Positions 18,060-26,485 of a stretch of DNA of 64,000 nucleotides are shown here, in pieces. Below the pieces are notes generated by a model. That model saw only the letters and a program-made list of their open reading frames with translations. It was not told the origin of the DNA and ran no database searches. The position numbers were made by a program, and so were the translations under genes. Source of the stretch: Anaerolineaceae bacterium (GTDB lineage Bacteria; Chloroflexota; Anaerolineae; Aggregatilineales; Phototrophicaceae); the NCBI GenBank assembly GCA_002702065.1, contig NZXX01000013.1, positions 186,001 to 250,000 of the forward strand. Direction: 5' to 3'. How positions within the stretch are numbered: position 1 is the first letter of the stretch; each line of letters begins with the position of its first letter.

Positions 18060-18994
18060 TCCTGCTCCGCTTCCTTCTTCTTCTGCTGCACAATCGAGGG
18101 TAAAACACGGTCAAAGTAGCCGGAGATCATCTTGTAGCGTTTGGGGTACTGCGCCTTGAGCGTAGCGCGGCTGTCCGGGCTGGTGAGGTACAGGCCCATC
18201 ACCGCCGCCAGGTCCTCCTCCGGGCTGATGCTCTCGCCGCTCTGGGGCATGGGCGACGATTCGTAAGCGCCGCTGGATTTGATCTTGCCGAGAGTCGTTT
18301 CGGGGTCCACATAGGCGTCCGACGACAGAATATTCGAGGTCTGGCTCAGGTCAAAATGCAGGATATAGCCGGACGTGGGGTGCTGAAACCAGCCATAAGC
18401 GCCTTTGTTCTGACCAAATTTATCCGGGTAAATCAGCATGGTTTGCATCACACTGGGGGTAATCAACGCTGTGGGGTCGATGTGCGCGGTTTCGTTGAAG
18501 AAAAAATGGAACAGTTCGTGCAGCAGCGTGCTCTTGAATTCGTTCTCGTCCGTCGTCGTGACCGGGTTACCGCTGGCGTCCTGATACACGCTGCGTTCGG
18601 AGTACGATTTGTCCGCAATGGAGATATTGACCCCTGAAGTCGACCCCTCTGCCCCATCCAGCGCCACCACCCGGTGCAGGATCGGGTCCGGGATTTTGTC
18701 GTAAGCCTGGAACATCAGCCGGATTTCGGGCAAATCCCAGACATCCGAAATCCATTGATACTCCTGAGTCGAGAATTTTTTGCGCTGGATCTGCGGCGGG
18801 GCGCTCAGCAACCGCTGTACCGCCTGATTGCCGATGATCTGCTGCAACCGGATGATACTGTGCTCCCGCAGATGCGGTTGTGCCTGCGGGTGAGGTTTGG
18901 CCGGCTGCCGACTTTGAGGATGACGTACCAGCGCTTTTTTCAAGGCCATGCGCAAAGCCCTGTCTGACGGATAAGAGTTGCTGCTTAGGGACAT
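18056..18994 (-). CDS. Putative zinc metalloprotease with contractile-injection-system-like leader
   Basis: This 312-residue protein has the gluzincin-type zinc motif HELFH (about residues 167-171, in STLLHELFHFFFNE), which supports a metallopeptidase-like fold. The N-terminus is basic, Pro/Gln-rich and contains IIRLQQIIGNQAVQRLL (about 47-63). The pattern L-Q-x-x-x-G-N-x-A-V-x-R-L is a recurring feature of proteins with the DUF4157/eCIS core, which are cargo or cargo-like proteins of extracellular contractile injection systems and polymorphic toxins. No tail or sheath genes are visible here, so delivery by such a system is inference. No Sec signal peptide is evident. A lone secreted or intracellular protease is the alternative. 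Confidence 0.6.
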   Translation of the reverse strand: MSLSSNSYPSDRALRMALKKALVRHPQSRQPAKPHPQAQPHLREHSIIRLQQIIGNQAVQRLLSAPPQIQRKKFSTQEYQWISDVWDLPEIRLMFQAYDKIPDPILHRVVALDGAEGSTSGVNISIADKSYSERSVYQDASGNPVTTTDENEFKSTLLHELFHFFFNETAHIDPTALITPSVMQTMLIYPDKFGQNKGAYGWFQHPTSGYILHFDLSQTSNILSSDAYVDPETTLGKIKSSGAYESSPMPQSGESISPEEDLAAVMGLYLTSPDSRATLKAQYPKRYKMISGYFDRVLPSIVQQKKKEAEQD

Positions 18995-19036
18995 TGTAGA
19001 GAATATGTTTTAATCCGGCAATTTTGCTGGCGCTTT

Positions 19037-19067
19037 AAAACCATGCGGCCCCTCGGTGTGAGGGGCC
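19037..19067 (-). terminator. Intrinsic terminator of the low-complexity secreted protein gene
   Basis: GGCCCCTC (19047-19054) pairs perfectly with GAGGGGCC (19060-19067) across a five-base loop; on the minus strand the hairpin is followed by a TTTTAAA stretch. It lies 25 bases after the stop at 19092. Confidence 0.6.
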
Positions 19068-19091
19068 TCTGCAAGGAGATAGCAGGGAGTT

Positions 19092-20087
19092 TTACTTGTT
19101 CTTGCCGCCTTTATTGCCGCCGTTTCCGTTATTGCCGTTGTTGCCATTACCCTGCCCCGGGTTGTCCGGGCGACCATTGCCATTACCGGGGTTATCGGGA
19201 CGGCCATTGCCATTGCCATTACCGGGCTGCGTGTTGGCCGCAGGCGCGACGCTGGCGTCTGCGTTTTCGGTGGTACCGGCGGTGTCGTCAACCTCGGTGG
19301 TGTCATCTGCGCCCTTGCCGATGCGGCCCGGCGCAAGCTGTGACGGATGCACGCCGCTTTCACGCACGATATGTCCCCAGCCTTCACCCTGCTGGTGACG
19401 GTCCAGGAAATCCTGCGCGGTGTCTTCTGCCTCCGATGCCTGGGCCAGCAGCAGCGCGCGGGCGATATTGCCATAACCATTACCGGCGCAGTGCATGGCG
19501 ACCACTTCCTCGGTGCTCAGGCCAAATTCTTCGGCCAGGCGCGCCGCAACCGGGTGGTTGGCGTTGCCACAGGTTTCATAAACGGGTTCCTCGGTCACTT
19601 CCGGTTCAGGCGTCATCTCTGGTGTCATTTCCGGGGTAACTTCCGGCGTGACCTCTGGGGTCATCTCTGGGGTGGCCTCCGGCGTGACTTCCGGTTCTTC
19701 GGTGACTTCGGGTGTCATTTCGGGCGTGGCTTCCGGTTCTTCTTCGATGAACAGCTCAAAGGTGATCGCCTGAACCGTTGCGCCATCCGGCAGCAGATCG
19801 CCGATGATGATGACAATATCGCCGGCCTGAATCTGTGAAGGCAGGAAAGCACCCGCCGGGGCGATGATGTAGCTGGTGGTTGCGCCGGTCGTTTCATCCG
19901 TCGTCTCGACAATGATGTCGCCGGTTGCGCTGAAGCTGATCGGGCCGACAATCATAACCGTGCCGTCTTCAGCCTCAACCATGTTTTCCTGCGCCGCCAG
20001 CGGGACAATCAACGCCGCCAGTAGCAGCGCCATCAAACTGATAGCAGCCACAAGTTTCATAGAAATGTGTTGGGTTTCGCGTTTCAT
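19092..20087 (-). CDS. Secreted low-complexity protein with TPE repeats and Asn/Gly tail
   Basis: This 331-residue protein begins with a Sec signal peptide (hydrophobic core about 11-30, cleavage after PLAAQ). Residues 35-120 form a small beta domain like DUF5666 (VMIVGPISFSATGDIIVE). A stalk of E-A-T-P-E-M-T-P-E-V repeats (about 120-170) follows, then a helical module at about 175-255 with a CGNANHP opening and a GEGWGHIVRESG end, and a tail of G-N-G-R-P-D-N-P repeats to the C-terminus, which is Lys-rich. The helical module is found in other Chloroflexota secreted proteins as far as I recall. It is probably extracellular or wall-associated; function is unknown. The ATG at 20087 has GAAGGAT nine bases upstream. 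Confidence 0.7.
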   Translation of the reverse strand: MKRETQHISMKLVAAISLMALLLAALIVPLAAQENMVEAEDGTVMIVGPISFSATGDIIVETTDETTGATTSYIIAPAGAFLPSQIQAGDIVIIIGDLLPDGATVQAITFELFIEEEPEATPEMTPEVTEEPEVTPEATPEMTPEVTPEVTPEMTPEMTPEPEVTEEPVYETCGNANHPVAARLAEEFGLSTEEVVAMHCAGNGYGNIARALLLAQASEAEDTAQDFLDRHQQGEGWGHIVRESGVHPSQLAPGRIGKGADDTTEVDDTAGTTENADASVAPAANTQPGNGNGNGRPDNPGNGNGRPDNPGQGNGNNGNNGNGGNKGGKNK

Positions 20088-20257
20088 GGATAGATCCTTC
20101 GATAATCAACAAATGCTTGTTGATGCCCGATCGGAAAGCATCACATTAATTACCGGACAATACTGCCCAATGTCACAAACGGAAACCCATCAATTTCCAG
20201 CTGACCGCTACCAAACGCTTGTAATATCAATAAATTTCTATTATATTGATAAAAAAC

Positions 20258-21217
20258 ATGGATATAACAATGACCATACAAAGGTCCTGCAATGTTTGCC
20301 GAACCACCCATTGCCATGTCCTCGCTGTTTTAAAATCGGAAATTGATGAGCAAGAATACGAGGCCGTCAAGTGCGCGACCTGTGGACTGATCTTCACCTT
20401 CCCCATGCCTAACCTCAGCCTGGAAAAACTCCAAGCCCTCTATGATGATGAATACACCGAAACACAACGCTCTATCGCCGCCAACGATCACACGAACCAG
20501 ATGCTGCGCGCCGCAACTCATCGCCAAATGGACATCGTCGAGCACTATGTCACCAAAGGAAAAGCGCTCAATATCGGCGCGATGGGCGAGGCCGTTACCG
20601 TCCTGAAGGAACGTGGCTGGGAACTGAGCGTGGTGGAAGTATCGGCCTATGCTGCCGAGACAGCCAGAAAACTCTGGGGATTGGACGTGATTGTTTCGCG
20701 CGTCGAAGACTTCAAAAACCCGCCCAACACCTACGATTTCATTAAGCTGGGCCACGTCATCGAGCATCTGACGGACCCCCGCATGGTCATCGAGAAACTG
20801 GCGTCGATGCTGCGGGCTGGTGGCGTCATACTGATCGATACCGATAACTCCGCAGGCTTAAAATCACAGACTGAATTCATGGTTCGCAGGCTGCTGGGTG
20901 AGCGGCTATCGACGCAGCTGGTTAAAAAGCTGACCGGCAAAAACCTGAACAAGCGATATGGCCGCCTAACGCCGCCTGAACATGTCTACAGTTTCACCGA
21001 AAAGAGCCTCAGCAGGCTGCTTCAATCTGCCGGGTTCGACATATTGAAAGTCTATAAACCGGCCTGGGGCGACCCAACCTGGTTCCCGATGGCCAACCGG
21101 CAAGACTTCAGCCTGACCGAGCGCGCATTTTTCCTGCTCGATCAGCTAGGCGCTCGACTGGGATTTGGCGATGTCATCGTGGTGCTGGCCCGCAAGAAGC
21201 AGGCCGCGCCCACCTGA
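20258..21217 (+). CDS. SAM-dependent methyltransferase with N-terminal zinc ribbon
   Basis: This roughly 319-residue protein has a CNVC...CATC pair (about residues 10-40) that forms a zinc ribbon, and a methyltransferase domain with a modified motif I ALNIGAMGEAVTVL, post-I VVEVSAYAAE and LGHVIEHLTDPR. This architecture is common in sugar or glycan-modifying methyltransferases near polysaccharide loci (methyltransferase type 12 type). The start is ambiguous: ATG at 20258 or 20270, or TTG at 20246, with no clear ribosome site before any. An AT-rich promoter region of about 160 bases separates it from the divergent secreted-protein gene. Confidence 0.8.
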   Translation: MDITMTIQRSCNVCRTTHCHVLAVLKSEIDEQEYEAVKCATCGLIFTFPMPNLSLEKLQALYDDEYTETQRSIAANDHTNQMLRAATHRQMDIVEHYVTKGKALNIGAMGEAVTVLKERGWELSVVEVSAYAAETARKLWGLDVIVSRVEDFKNPPNTYDFIKLGHVIEHLTDPRMVIEKLASMLRAGGVILIDTDNSAGLKSQTEFMVRRLLGERLSTQLVKKLTGKNLNKRYGRLTPPEHVYSFTEKSLSRLLQSAGFDILKVYKPAWGDPTWFPMANRQDFSLTERAFFLLDQLGARLGFGDVIVVLARKKQAAPT

Positions 21218-21296
21218 CCCTGTGTTGGGCAAATTGTCATCTGACGCACAGCGACAGATGCAACCTGCCCTCAATATAAGCTGATGCTTGACAACC

Positions 21297-22073
21297 TCAC
21301 CACTCCTCACGGGCATTGGCGCGGTAGGTGAGCACGCCGACGATGACGATCAGCGCGGCCACAACCAGCCAGTACAACACCCAGCCACTTTGCTCAATCG
21401 CGAAGCCGCTGAGGTAGTTGGGCAGCAGTTCGGTGAGGATGCCGAACACCCCCACCGCGATCAGCAGCAGGCCGGAAGCACGGTTCATCACGGTATGGTT
21501 GCGCGCCAGCCATCCCACCAACCGCCGCTGCACCGGCAAAGCAACCAGCGGCAGCACCGCCAGCGGCCAGCCAAACCCCAGCCCAAAAAACAGGAAAAAC
21601 AGCAGGCCATCGACCAGCGCCCCGGTGCCACTGACCGCGCCAACGCTGAACGCCGCCGTAATCAATGGCCCGACACAGGGCAGAGTCATCGGCCCGAACA
21701 GCAGCCCATACACATAGGCGGTGGCGTAGGTGTTCCTGAGAACCGGCGCTTGCAGGGTGGACAGGCGGGCGAACGGGTTGCTGCCCCGCAGCATCAGCAG
21801 TCCCATGACGATGACCACGCCATAGATCAGCGGCAGCAGGATCGCCAGCACATTGCCAAACGACTGTTGCAGCAGATGCAGCGCCAGGCCGATGAGCAGC
21901 ATCATGGTCAGCACACCGGCCAGCACCAGCACCCCCAGCCAGATGCTGGTGCCGCGTTTGTTCTGCGCATTGCCCGCGAGGAAGGCCAGCAACCCCGGAT
22001 ACAGCGGCAGCAAGCAGGCATTGGTCAGGATGGCGGCATTGCCCAGGCTAAAGGCCGTCAGTAGTTCGCCCAT
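21297..22073 (-). CDS. ccdA: CcdA-type thiol:disulfide transport protein
   Basis: This 258-residue protein has six or more hydrophobic helices. A cysteine lies in the first helix (NACLLPLYPG, about 19) and another in the fourth (LPCVGPLI, about 134), each next to prolines, as in CcdA and the membrane domain of DsbD. These cysteines relay reducing power from cytoplasmic thioredoxin across the membrane. The gene follows the TlpA-like lipoprotein by five bases, so the two form a minimal extracytoplasmic reduction pathway used for cytochrome c maturation or for repair of secreted proteins. Confidence 0.87.
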   Translation of the reverse strand: MGELLTAFSLGNAAILTNACLLPLYPGLLAFLAGNAQNKRGTSIWLGVLVLAGVLTMMLLIGLALHLLQQSFGNVLAILLPLIYGVVIVMGLLMLRGSNPFARLSTLQAPVLRNTYATAYVYGLLFGPMTLPCVGPLITAAFSVGAVSGTGALVDGLLFFLFFGLGFGWPLAVLPLVALPVQRRLVGWLARNHTVMNRASGLLLIAVGVFGILTELLPNYLSGFAIEQSGWVLYWLVVAALIVIVGVLTYRANAREEW

Positions 22074-22078
22074 GCGGA

Positions 22079-22714
22079 TCAGACCCCGGTCATGGCGGCG
22101 CGCAGGTCATCGGTGGATTCTGGCCCGGTTTTGAGGCCGCTGTCCGTGCCATCCGGGTAGATGAGAAAATGCGGCGTCGATGGCGGAGTCAGGGCGGCGC
22201 GGCCAAAGGCGTTGGTCAGTTCAGCCAGCATATCCGGCGGCGCAACCGCGAAAATCCAGTCAAAGCCCTCCCGGTCCGCATAATCCGCCAGCACCTGATC
22301 GCTCACGCTTTCGCCCACGCTCAGCGAGACAAAGGCATAATCACCGTCGTTGCCCAGCGCATCATAGACCGGAATCACGCGGTTCATCTGGGCACGGCAG
22401 TTGGTGCACCACGTCGCCATCGGCTCGACATAGACCGTTTTCCCGGCGTAATCCGCCAGCGTGAAGGTTTCACCGGTGCGGGCATTCGTCAGTTGAATCG
22501 TCTGCCAGGCCGGGCGGGCGGCATCTTCCGGCGGCGCGGTTTCCTGTGCCGGGGTCGAGGTGGCTTCGGCCTGAGCAGCCATTTCCGGCGTGGGAGTCGC
22601 GTTGTCCATTTCGGCTTCCGGCGCATCGGTCGGGGGTAAAGGGGTCGCAGTCGGTGCGGGATTGCTGGCACAGGCCGCCAACAACAGCATCAGCATCACA
22701 GCAATGATTTTCAT
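22079..22714 (-). CDS. Thioredoxin-like (TlpA/redoxin) lipoprotein
   Basis: This 211-residue protein has a lipoprotein signal peptide with lipobox LLAAC (about 14-18), a Pro/Thr/Ala-rich linker (20-75), and a thioredoxin fold with the active site TWCTNC (C-x-x-C). It probably receives electrons from the adjacent CcdA and reduces disulfides outside the membrane. The ATG at 22714 has GAGG about ten bases upstream; the longest frame starts 24 codons earlier without support. The proline-loop expected near the C-terminus of the fold is seen in TPPSTPHFLIY. Confidence 0.87.
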   Translation of the reverse strand: MKIIAVMLMLLLAACASNPAPTATPLPPTDAPEAEMDNATPTPEMAAQAEATSTPAQETAPPEDAARPAWQTIQLTNARTGETFTLADYAGKTVYVEPMATWCTNCRAQMNRVIPVYDALGNDGDYAFVSLSVGESVSDQVLADYADREGFDWIFAVAPPDMLAELTNAFGRAALTPPSTPHFLIYPDGTDSGLKTGPESTDDLRAAMTGV

Positions 22715-22822
22715 AACGTCATTTCCTCTGTAAAGGTACATGGTGCTACCCCACCATGCCGAAAAATTATTGCGATTATCTAACACGTGTCTGAACGCGG
22801 CATTAAGAAGCGCCTGATCTAC

Positions 22823-22856
22823 ACAAAAAAGTCCCTCCTGGGAAGTGGAGGGACTT
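22823..22856 (-). terminator. Strong intrinsic terminator
   Basis: AAGTCCCTCC (22829-22838) and GGAGGGACTT (22847-22856) are perfect 10-bp arms around an 8-base loop. Read on the minus strand the stem is followed by a run of T (22823-22830), so it terminates the gene ending at 22896. Confidence 0.85.
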
Positions 22857-22895
22857 CAGTAAATACGAGAGAAAATGGTGAAGAATAGGGCGCAA

Positions 22896-24065
22896 TCAGT
22901 AGGGGAACGCGGCGACCAGCGTGTCGAGCATGGTGATGTCCGGTACAGTGATGCTGTAGACCCAATGGGCATGCGACCACGTCAGCGTAAACAGGTCATT
23001 GGCCTGGGTATAAGCATAGTCGTAGGCGATGGACCCCAGTGAGAAGTTGCCGGTGCTGCCAATGGACCGCGCATACTGGAAGACCTGTTTGACCGCCGCC
23101 GTTGCACTGTCATGATCTGCATACTGCGCGGCAGTGATGTTCAGGCTCATGGTACTGCTGCGATAGACACCGCTTTCGACAAACGTTGCAGTCTGATCGA
23201 TGACACACGGCTGCGCAGTATCGCTGGCCCGTGCCGCTGGTTTGCTGCTGACCAGGCACTCACTGATCGAGTACGTCGCAGACGGTTCGACTGCTGCCAG
23301 TTCAGCCAGGCGGCTGTTGAGCATGTCCACTTCTGGCAGCGCCACCCCCACCGGCGTGAGCGCCATCAGTGTACTTTGCAACTGCGGCAGCATGTCGTAT
23401 ACCGGCTCGATTGAATCCGCATCGGCCAGTTTGATATGCAAGGCGCTGATCTGGGCCAGCGCCGCGTTCACGGCGGTCTGCTGCTGCATCATCTCCTGCG
23501 CCGGGTCCGGGGCATCCGGGGCGGTGGTCGTTTCCACATTCGCTGCGGCTGTTTCCGCATCGACCGCAGAGGCTTCGGTTTGTGCTTGCAGGGCGGTCGT
23601 CAGCGACTGCTGAATCGCGGTCAGGCTCTCCTGAGCCGGCAGCGAAAACATCAGCAATGATTCCAGTTCGGCAGCATCGGCGGCTTCGATCTCAGCGTCA
23701 GACAGCGGCATTTGCAGGGCATATTGCTCGCCAATCATCTGTGGCAGCACCACAAATGGCATCTCCCCGCTCACGTTCGCGGGCAGTTGTGGCAGCGGGC
23801 GCGCCTCGAAGTCGTAGGTCAGGTAAAGGGCGTCATAGCCTCGCGGAATTTGAGAATCCAGATAAGCATGCAAACCACCCACCACAATCCTCAGAAACAG
23901 CCACAGCGCCACCGCAGACGCGATGATGGAGACGATTGTCCAGCGATAATGTCGCGGCAGTTCCATCCATCGAGCCAGCAGGCGATTTGGCATGACCATT
24001 TCGAGGTAATCGAAAATCGGAAAATCGGATTTGGGTTGGTGTTTTGTGTATGATTTCTGAGCCAT
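22896..24065 (-). CDS. Single-pass membrane protein of unknown function
   Basis: This roughly 389-residue protein has a cytoplasmic N-terminus of about 40 residues, one transmembrane helix (WTIVSIIASAVALWLFLRIVV), a Gln/Ala-rich probable coiled coil (about 160-230, AAANVETTT...AQEMMQQQTAVNAALAQI), and a C-terminal domain of about 150 residues with two cysteines (CLVSS, PCVIDQ). I do not recognise a family. It is downstream of the pilin-like gene with a 114-base gap, so the two may be co-regulated surface proteins. The start is uncertain: ATG at 24065 has no good ribosome site and TTG at 24101 extends the frame by 12 codons. Confidence 0.6.
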   Translation of the reverse strand: MAQKSYTKHQPKSDFPIFDYLEMVMPNRLLARWMELPRHYRWTIVSIIASAVALWLFLRIVVGGLHAYLDSQIPRGYDALYLTYDFEARPLPQLPANVSGEMPFVVLPQMIGEQYALQMPLSDAEIEAADAAELESLLMFSLPAQESLTAIQQSLTTALQAQTEASAVDAETAAANVETTTAPDAPDPAQEMMQQQTAVNAALAQISALHIKLADADSIEPVYDMLPQLQSTLMALTPVGVALPEVDMLNSRLAELAAVEPSATYSISECLVSSKPAARASDTAQPCVIDQTATFVESGVYRSSTMSLNITAAQYADHDSATAAVKQVFQYARSIGSTGNFSLGSIAYDYAYTQANDLFTLTWSHAHWVYSITVPDITMLDTLVAAFPY

Positions 24066-24179
24066 CTGGGTCGCGGCAGCCAGACTGCCTTCCTTTCTCA
24101 ATTCAGTGCGGAGGACCGTTCCGCATAGCCGGTAGGTGGGCGAGCATCAACCCGCCCGTTTGCCGTCACCAATGGCTGC

Positions 24180-24932
24180 CTAGCAGTCTTCTTCCACGGC
24201 GACAATAGAGGGTGATGGAACCGTTAGCATCCCGGTGGATACCTGATCCCTACCCGCTTTTGTGGTCACTTCGAGGGTCTCGACAAAGTCAACCCGCCCG
24301 GCGAACGTCAATACAATCTCGCGGACCTCGGTATACTCGACATAGCGCGGGGCATAGGCTGCCCGCAGTACCGCCTGGTTACGCGCACTCAGCAGCGGCG
24401 CATAACCCAACATCAACACCGGCGGCGCGCTGACACTCTTGCTTCCGCCCTCGCCGTAACCTTTATCAAACTTGATTCCCTGTTTACCGGTTCTGGGGTC
24501 AACTTTCTTGCCGAATATCGCCTCATAAGGTTCGCTGAAATAGACGATCTTGTCTGCTGTGTCTTCGTCGATGCCCAGCACCCAGTGGCTGATAGCAGGC
24601 TTGTCGCCAGAGCTGACCCTGAAAACTACGGTCGTTTCGTCATTGGCATAGCTGGAGGAAACCACTTCGATATGATGTCCCCCGTCCAGGTCGGTGCCGG
24701 TCGGGCTGGAGGAACCGGGCTGTGCGGGTGCCTCGCAAACGACGCGGTTCAGGCTGTCGGCGGTTTTCTGGAAGGAATCCTGAATCGGACCTACGACTGC
24801 TGCGGCAGAGATCATCACCATCACTGCTGCCGGAAGGGTCGGCCAATATTCAACCAGTGCCTGACCCCGCTGGAGACGATACCACCAGGATTCGCGCTGC
24901 TGTGTTTGCTGGTCAGTTTGCGTATTTGCCAT
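24180..24932 (-). CDS. TadE/Flp-pilin-like secreted protein
   Basis: This 250-residue protein has the prepilin-like cleavage motif RGQALVEY (about residues 22-29) followed by a hydrophobic helix (LPAAVMVMISAAAVVGPI). This is the class III signal seen in Flp pilins and TadE-like pseudopilins, processed by a prepilin peptidase, although no tad genes are nearby. The rest of the protein, about 190 residues, is an uncharacterised extracytoplasmic domain with a Tyr/Val-rich beta pattern and a C-terminal CEEDVA-type end (cysteine last). ATG at 24932 has GGGGAG eight bases upstream. It is much longer than a pilin, so it is a pilin-leader fusion. Confidence 0.6.
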   Translation of the reverse strand: MANTQTDQQTQQRESWWYRLQRGQALVEYWPTLPAAVMVMISAAAVVGPIQDSFQKTADSLNRVVCEAPAQPGSSSPTGTDLDGGHHIEVVSSSYANDETTVVFRVSSGDKPAISHWVLGIDEDTADKIVYFSEPYEAIFGKKVDPRTGKQGIKFDKGYGEGGSKSVSAPPVLMLGYAPLLSARNQAVLRAAYAPRYVEYTEVREIVLTFAGRVDFVETLEVTTKAGRDQVSTGMLTVPSPSIVAVEEDC

Positions 24933-25157
24933 ATTTACTACTCCCCACATGATTGCAATTGTTGTCATGTTGTGCAATCAATACAGTCCTATCATAAAGT
25001 AATGTCACAGGTTTTCTGTGAAGATTTACTGAATTTAGAAATTATTCAGTTTTATGGGCATGGCGACCTGGTAATACACACACTTTTAGAGGGATTTTGC
25101 TTGCCGCGCTGGTTAGCGACATAATATCTGCTCCCAACCAAGCAGACGGATACAACC

Positions 25158-26111
25158 ATGCGCTATATCACCATTCCGGATACCACCCTTACGATTTCGC
25201 AGGTATGTCTGGGCACCGGGTCGATGGGGTCCGGCCTCAGCGAGACGGATTCTTTCGCCCTGTTAGACGCGTTTGTCGAGGCGGGTGGCAACTGCATCGA
25301 TTCGGCGCGGGTGTATGCCAGCTGGCTGCCAGACGGAGCCAACGCCAGCGAGCGCACCATCGGCAACTGGCTGCAAAACAGCGGCCTGCGCGACAAGATC
25401 GTGATCTCGACCAAAGGCGCCCACCCGGACCTGAAGACCATGCATCTTTCTCGCGTGACACCGGGCGATATTGCGCACGATATTCATGAAAGCCGCCACT
25501 ACCTTCAGACAGATTACATTGATCTGTACTGGCTGCACCGCGACGACCCATCCGTCCCCGTCAGCGAAATCATGGATGCGCTGAACGAGCACATCAAGAA
25601 TGGCGATATTCGTTTTATCGGGTGCTCCAACTGGACAATCCCACGCATCGAGGCTGCCAACGCATACGCCGCCCAAAACGGCCTCAACGGATTCGCCGCC
25701 AACCAGCCGCTCTGGAGCCTCGCCGCACCGAACGTCGATGCGATCAGCGACAAAACGCTGGTCCTGATGGATGCCGCCGGGCTGGAATTCCACCGCCGCA
25801 GTCACATGGCCGTCATGCCTTACACGTCACAGGCCAGGGGCTACTTCGCCAAAGTGGCAGCCGACACGCTGAAAGAGACGGATCGCAAGCAGTACGACAG
25901 CGCCACCAACCGCGCGCGCTACCGGCGGGCACAGGCGCTGGCGGATCAGTACGGCGTCTCGATCACGGCTATTGCCCTCAGCTATTTGATGTCGCAGCCC
26001 TTCCCCGCCGCGCCGATTATCGGGCCAAAGACGCTCGATCAATTGCAAGACTGCCTGCAAGACATCGACCTGCGCCTGACGCCCGCCGAGGTCGCATCTC
26101 TGGTAGAATAG
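25158..26111 (+). CDS. Aldo/keto reductase
   Basis: This 317-residue TIM-barrel enzyme has the four catalytic residues in context: Asp in NCIDSARVYASW, Tyr five residues on, Lys in ISTKGAHPDL and His in DLYWLHRDDP. It carries the C-terminal NADPH-binding signature IIGPKTLDQLQDCL. It probably reduces an aldehyde or ketone of a sugar with NADPH (IolS/YajO-like family). A small protein of unknown function starts 26 bases downstream in the same direction. Confidence 0.9.
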   Translation: MRYITIPDTTLTISQVCLGTGSMGSGLSETDSFALLDAFVEAGGNCIDSARVYASWLPDGANASERTIGNWLQNSGLRDKIVISTKGAHPDLKTMHLSRVTPGDIAHDIHESRHYLQTDYIDLYWLHRDDPSVPVSEIMDALNEHIKNGDIRFIGCSNWTIPRIEAANAYAAQNGLNGFAANQPLWSLAAPNVDAISDKTLVLMDAAGLEFHRRSHMAVMPYTSQARGYFAKVAADTLKETDRKQYDSATNRARYRRAQALADQYGVSITAIALSYLMSQPFPAAPIIGPKTLDQLQDCLQDIDLRLTPAEVASLVE

Positions 26112-26137
26112 AGGCTGTCAGCCAGCGGAGTATGATG

Positions 26138-26386
26138 ATGCAAAACGCACCGACCCGTACGGTATTTGATGTCATTACGGATTTTCTGGCGTCCGAACCG
26201 ACACCGGAAGCGATTATCGCATACCGTTTACCGGATGATCTGGAAAAACGCGCTCATGATCTGCTGGAACGCAATGGCGAAGGGGAATTAACGGACGTTG
26301 AGCATGAAGAACTCCTTGATTTTGTCTGCGTGGACAAAGTGATGTCGCTGCTCAAAGCAAAAATAAAACGTCGGGCCTCCGCGTAA
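26138..26386 (+). CDS. Small protein of unknown function
   Basis: This 82-residue, helical, acidic/basic mixed protein contains LPDDLEKRAHDLLERNGEGELTDVEHEELLDF (read in pieces: LPDDLEKRAHDLLERN then GELTDVEHEELLDF) and a C-terminal MSLLKAKIKRR. This pattern resembles small proteins often next to HNH nuclease genes in cyanobacteria and Chloroflexota, but no such partner is here. Three consecutive ATG codons exist; GGAG at 26127-26130 is best spaced for 26138. It probably shares a transcript with the upstream aldo/keto reductase. An antitoxin-like role is possible and unproved. Confidence 0.65.
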   Translation: MQNAPTRTVFDVITDFLASEPTPEAIIAYRLPDDLEKRAHDLLERNGEGELTDVEHEELLDFVCVDKVMSLLKAKIKRRASA

Positions 26387-26485
26387 CGGCATCAATCTGC
26401 GTCCGAGCGTCGCGTTTATCCCCTTCTGCAACTTGAAGCATAGACAAAGTTGTTTTACCCACACCTCACCCAACCGGAGAACACC

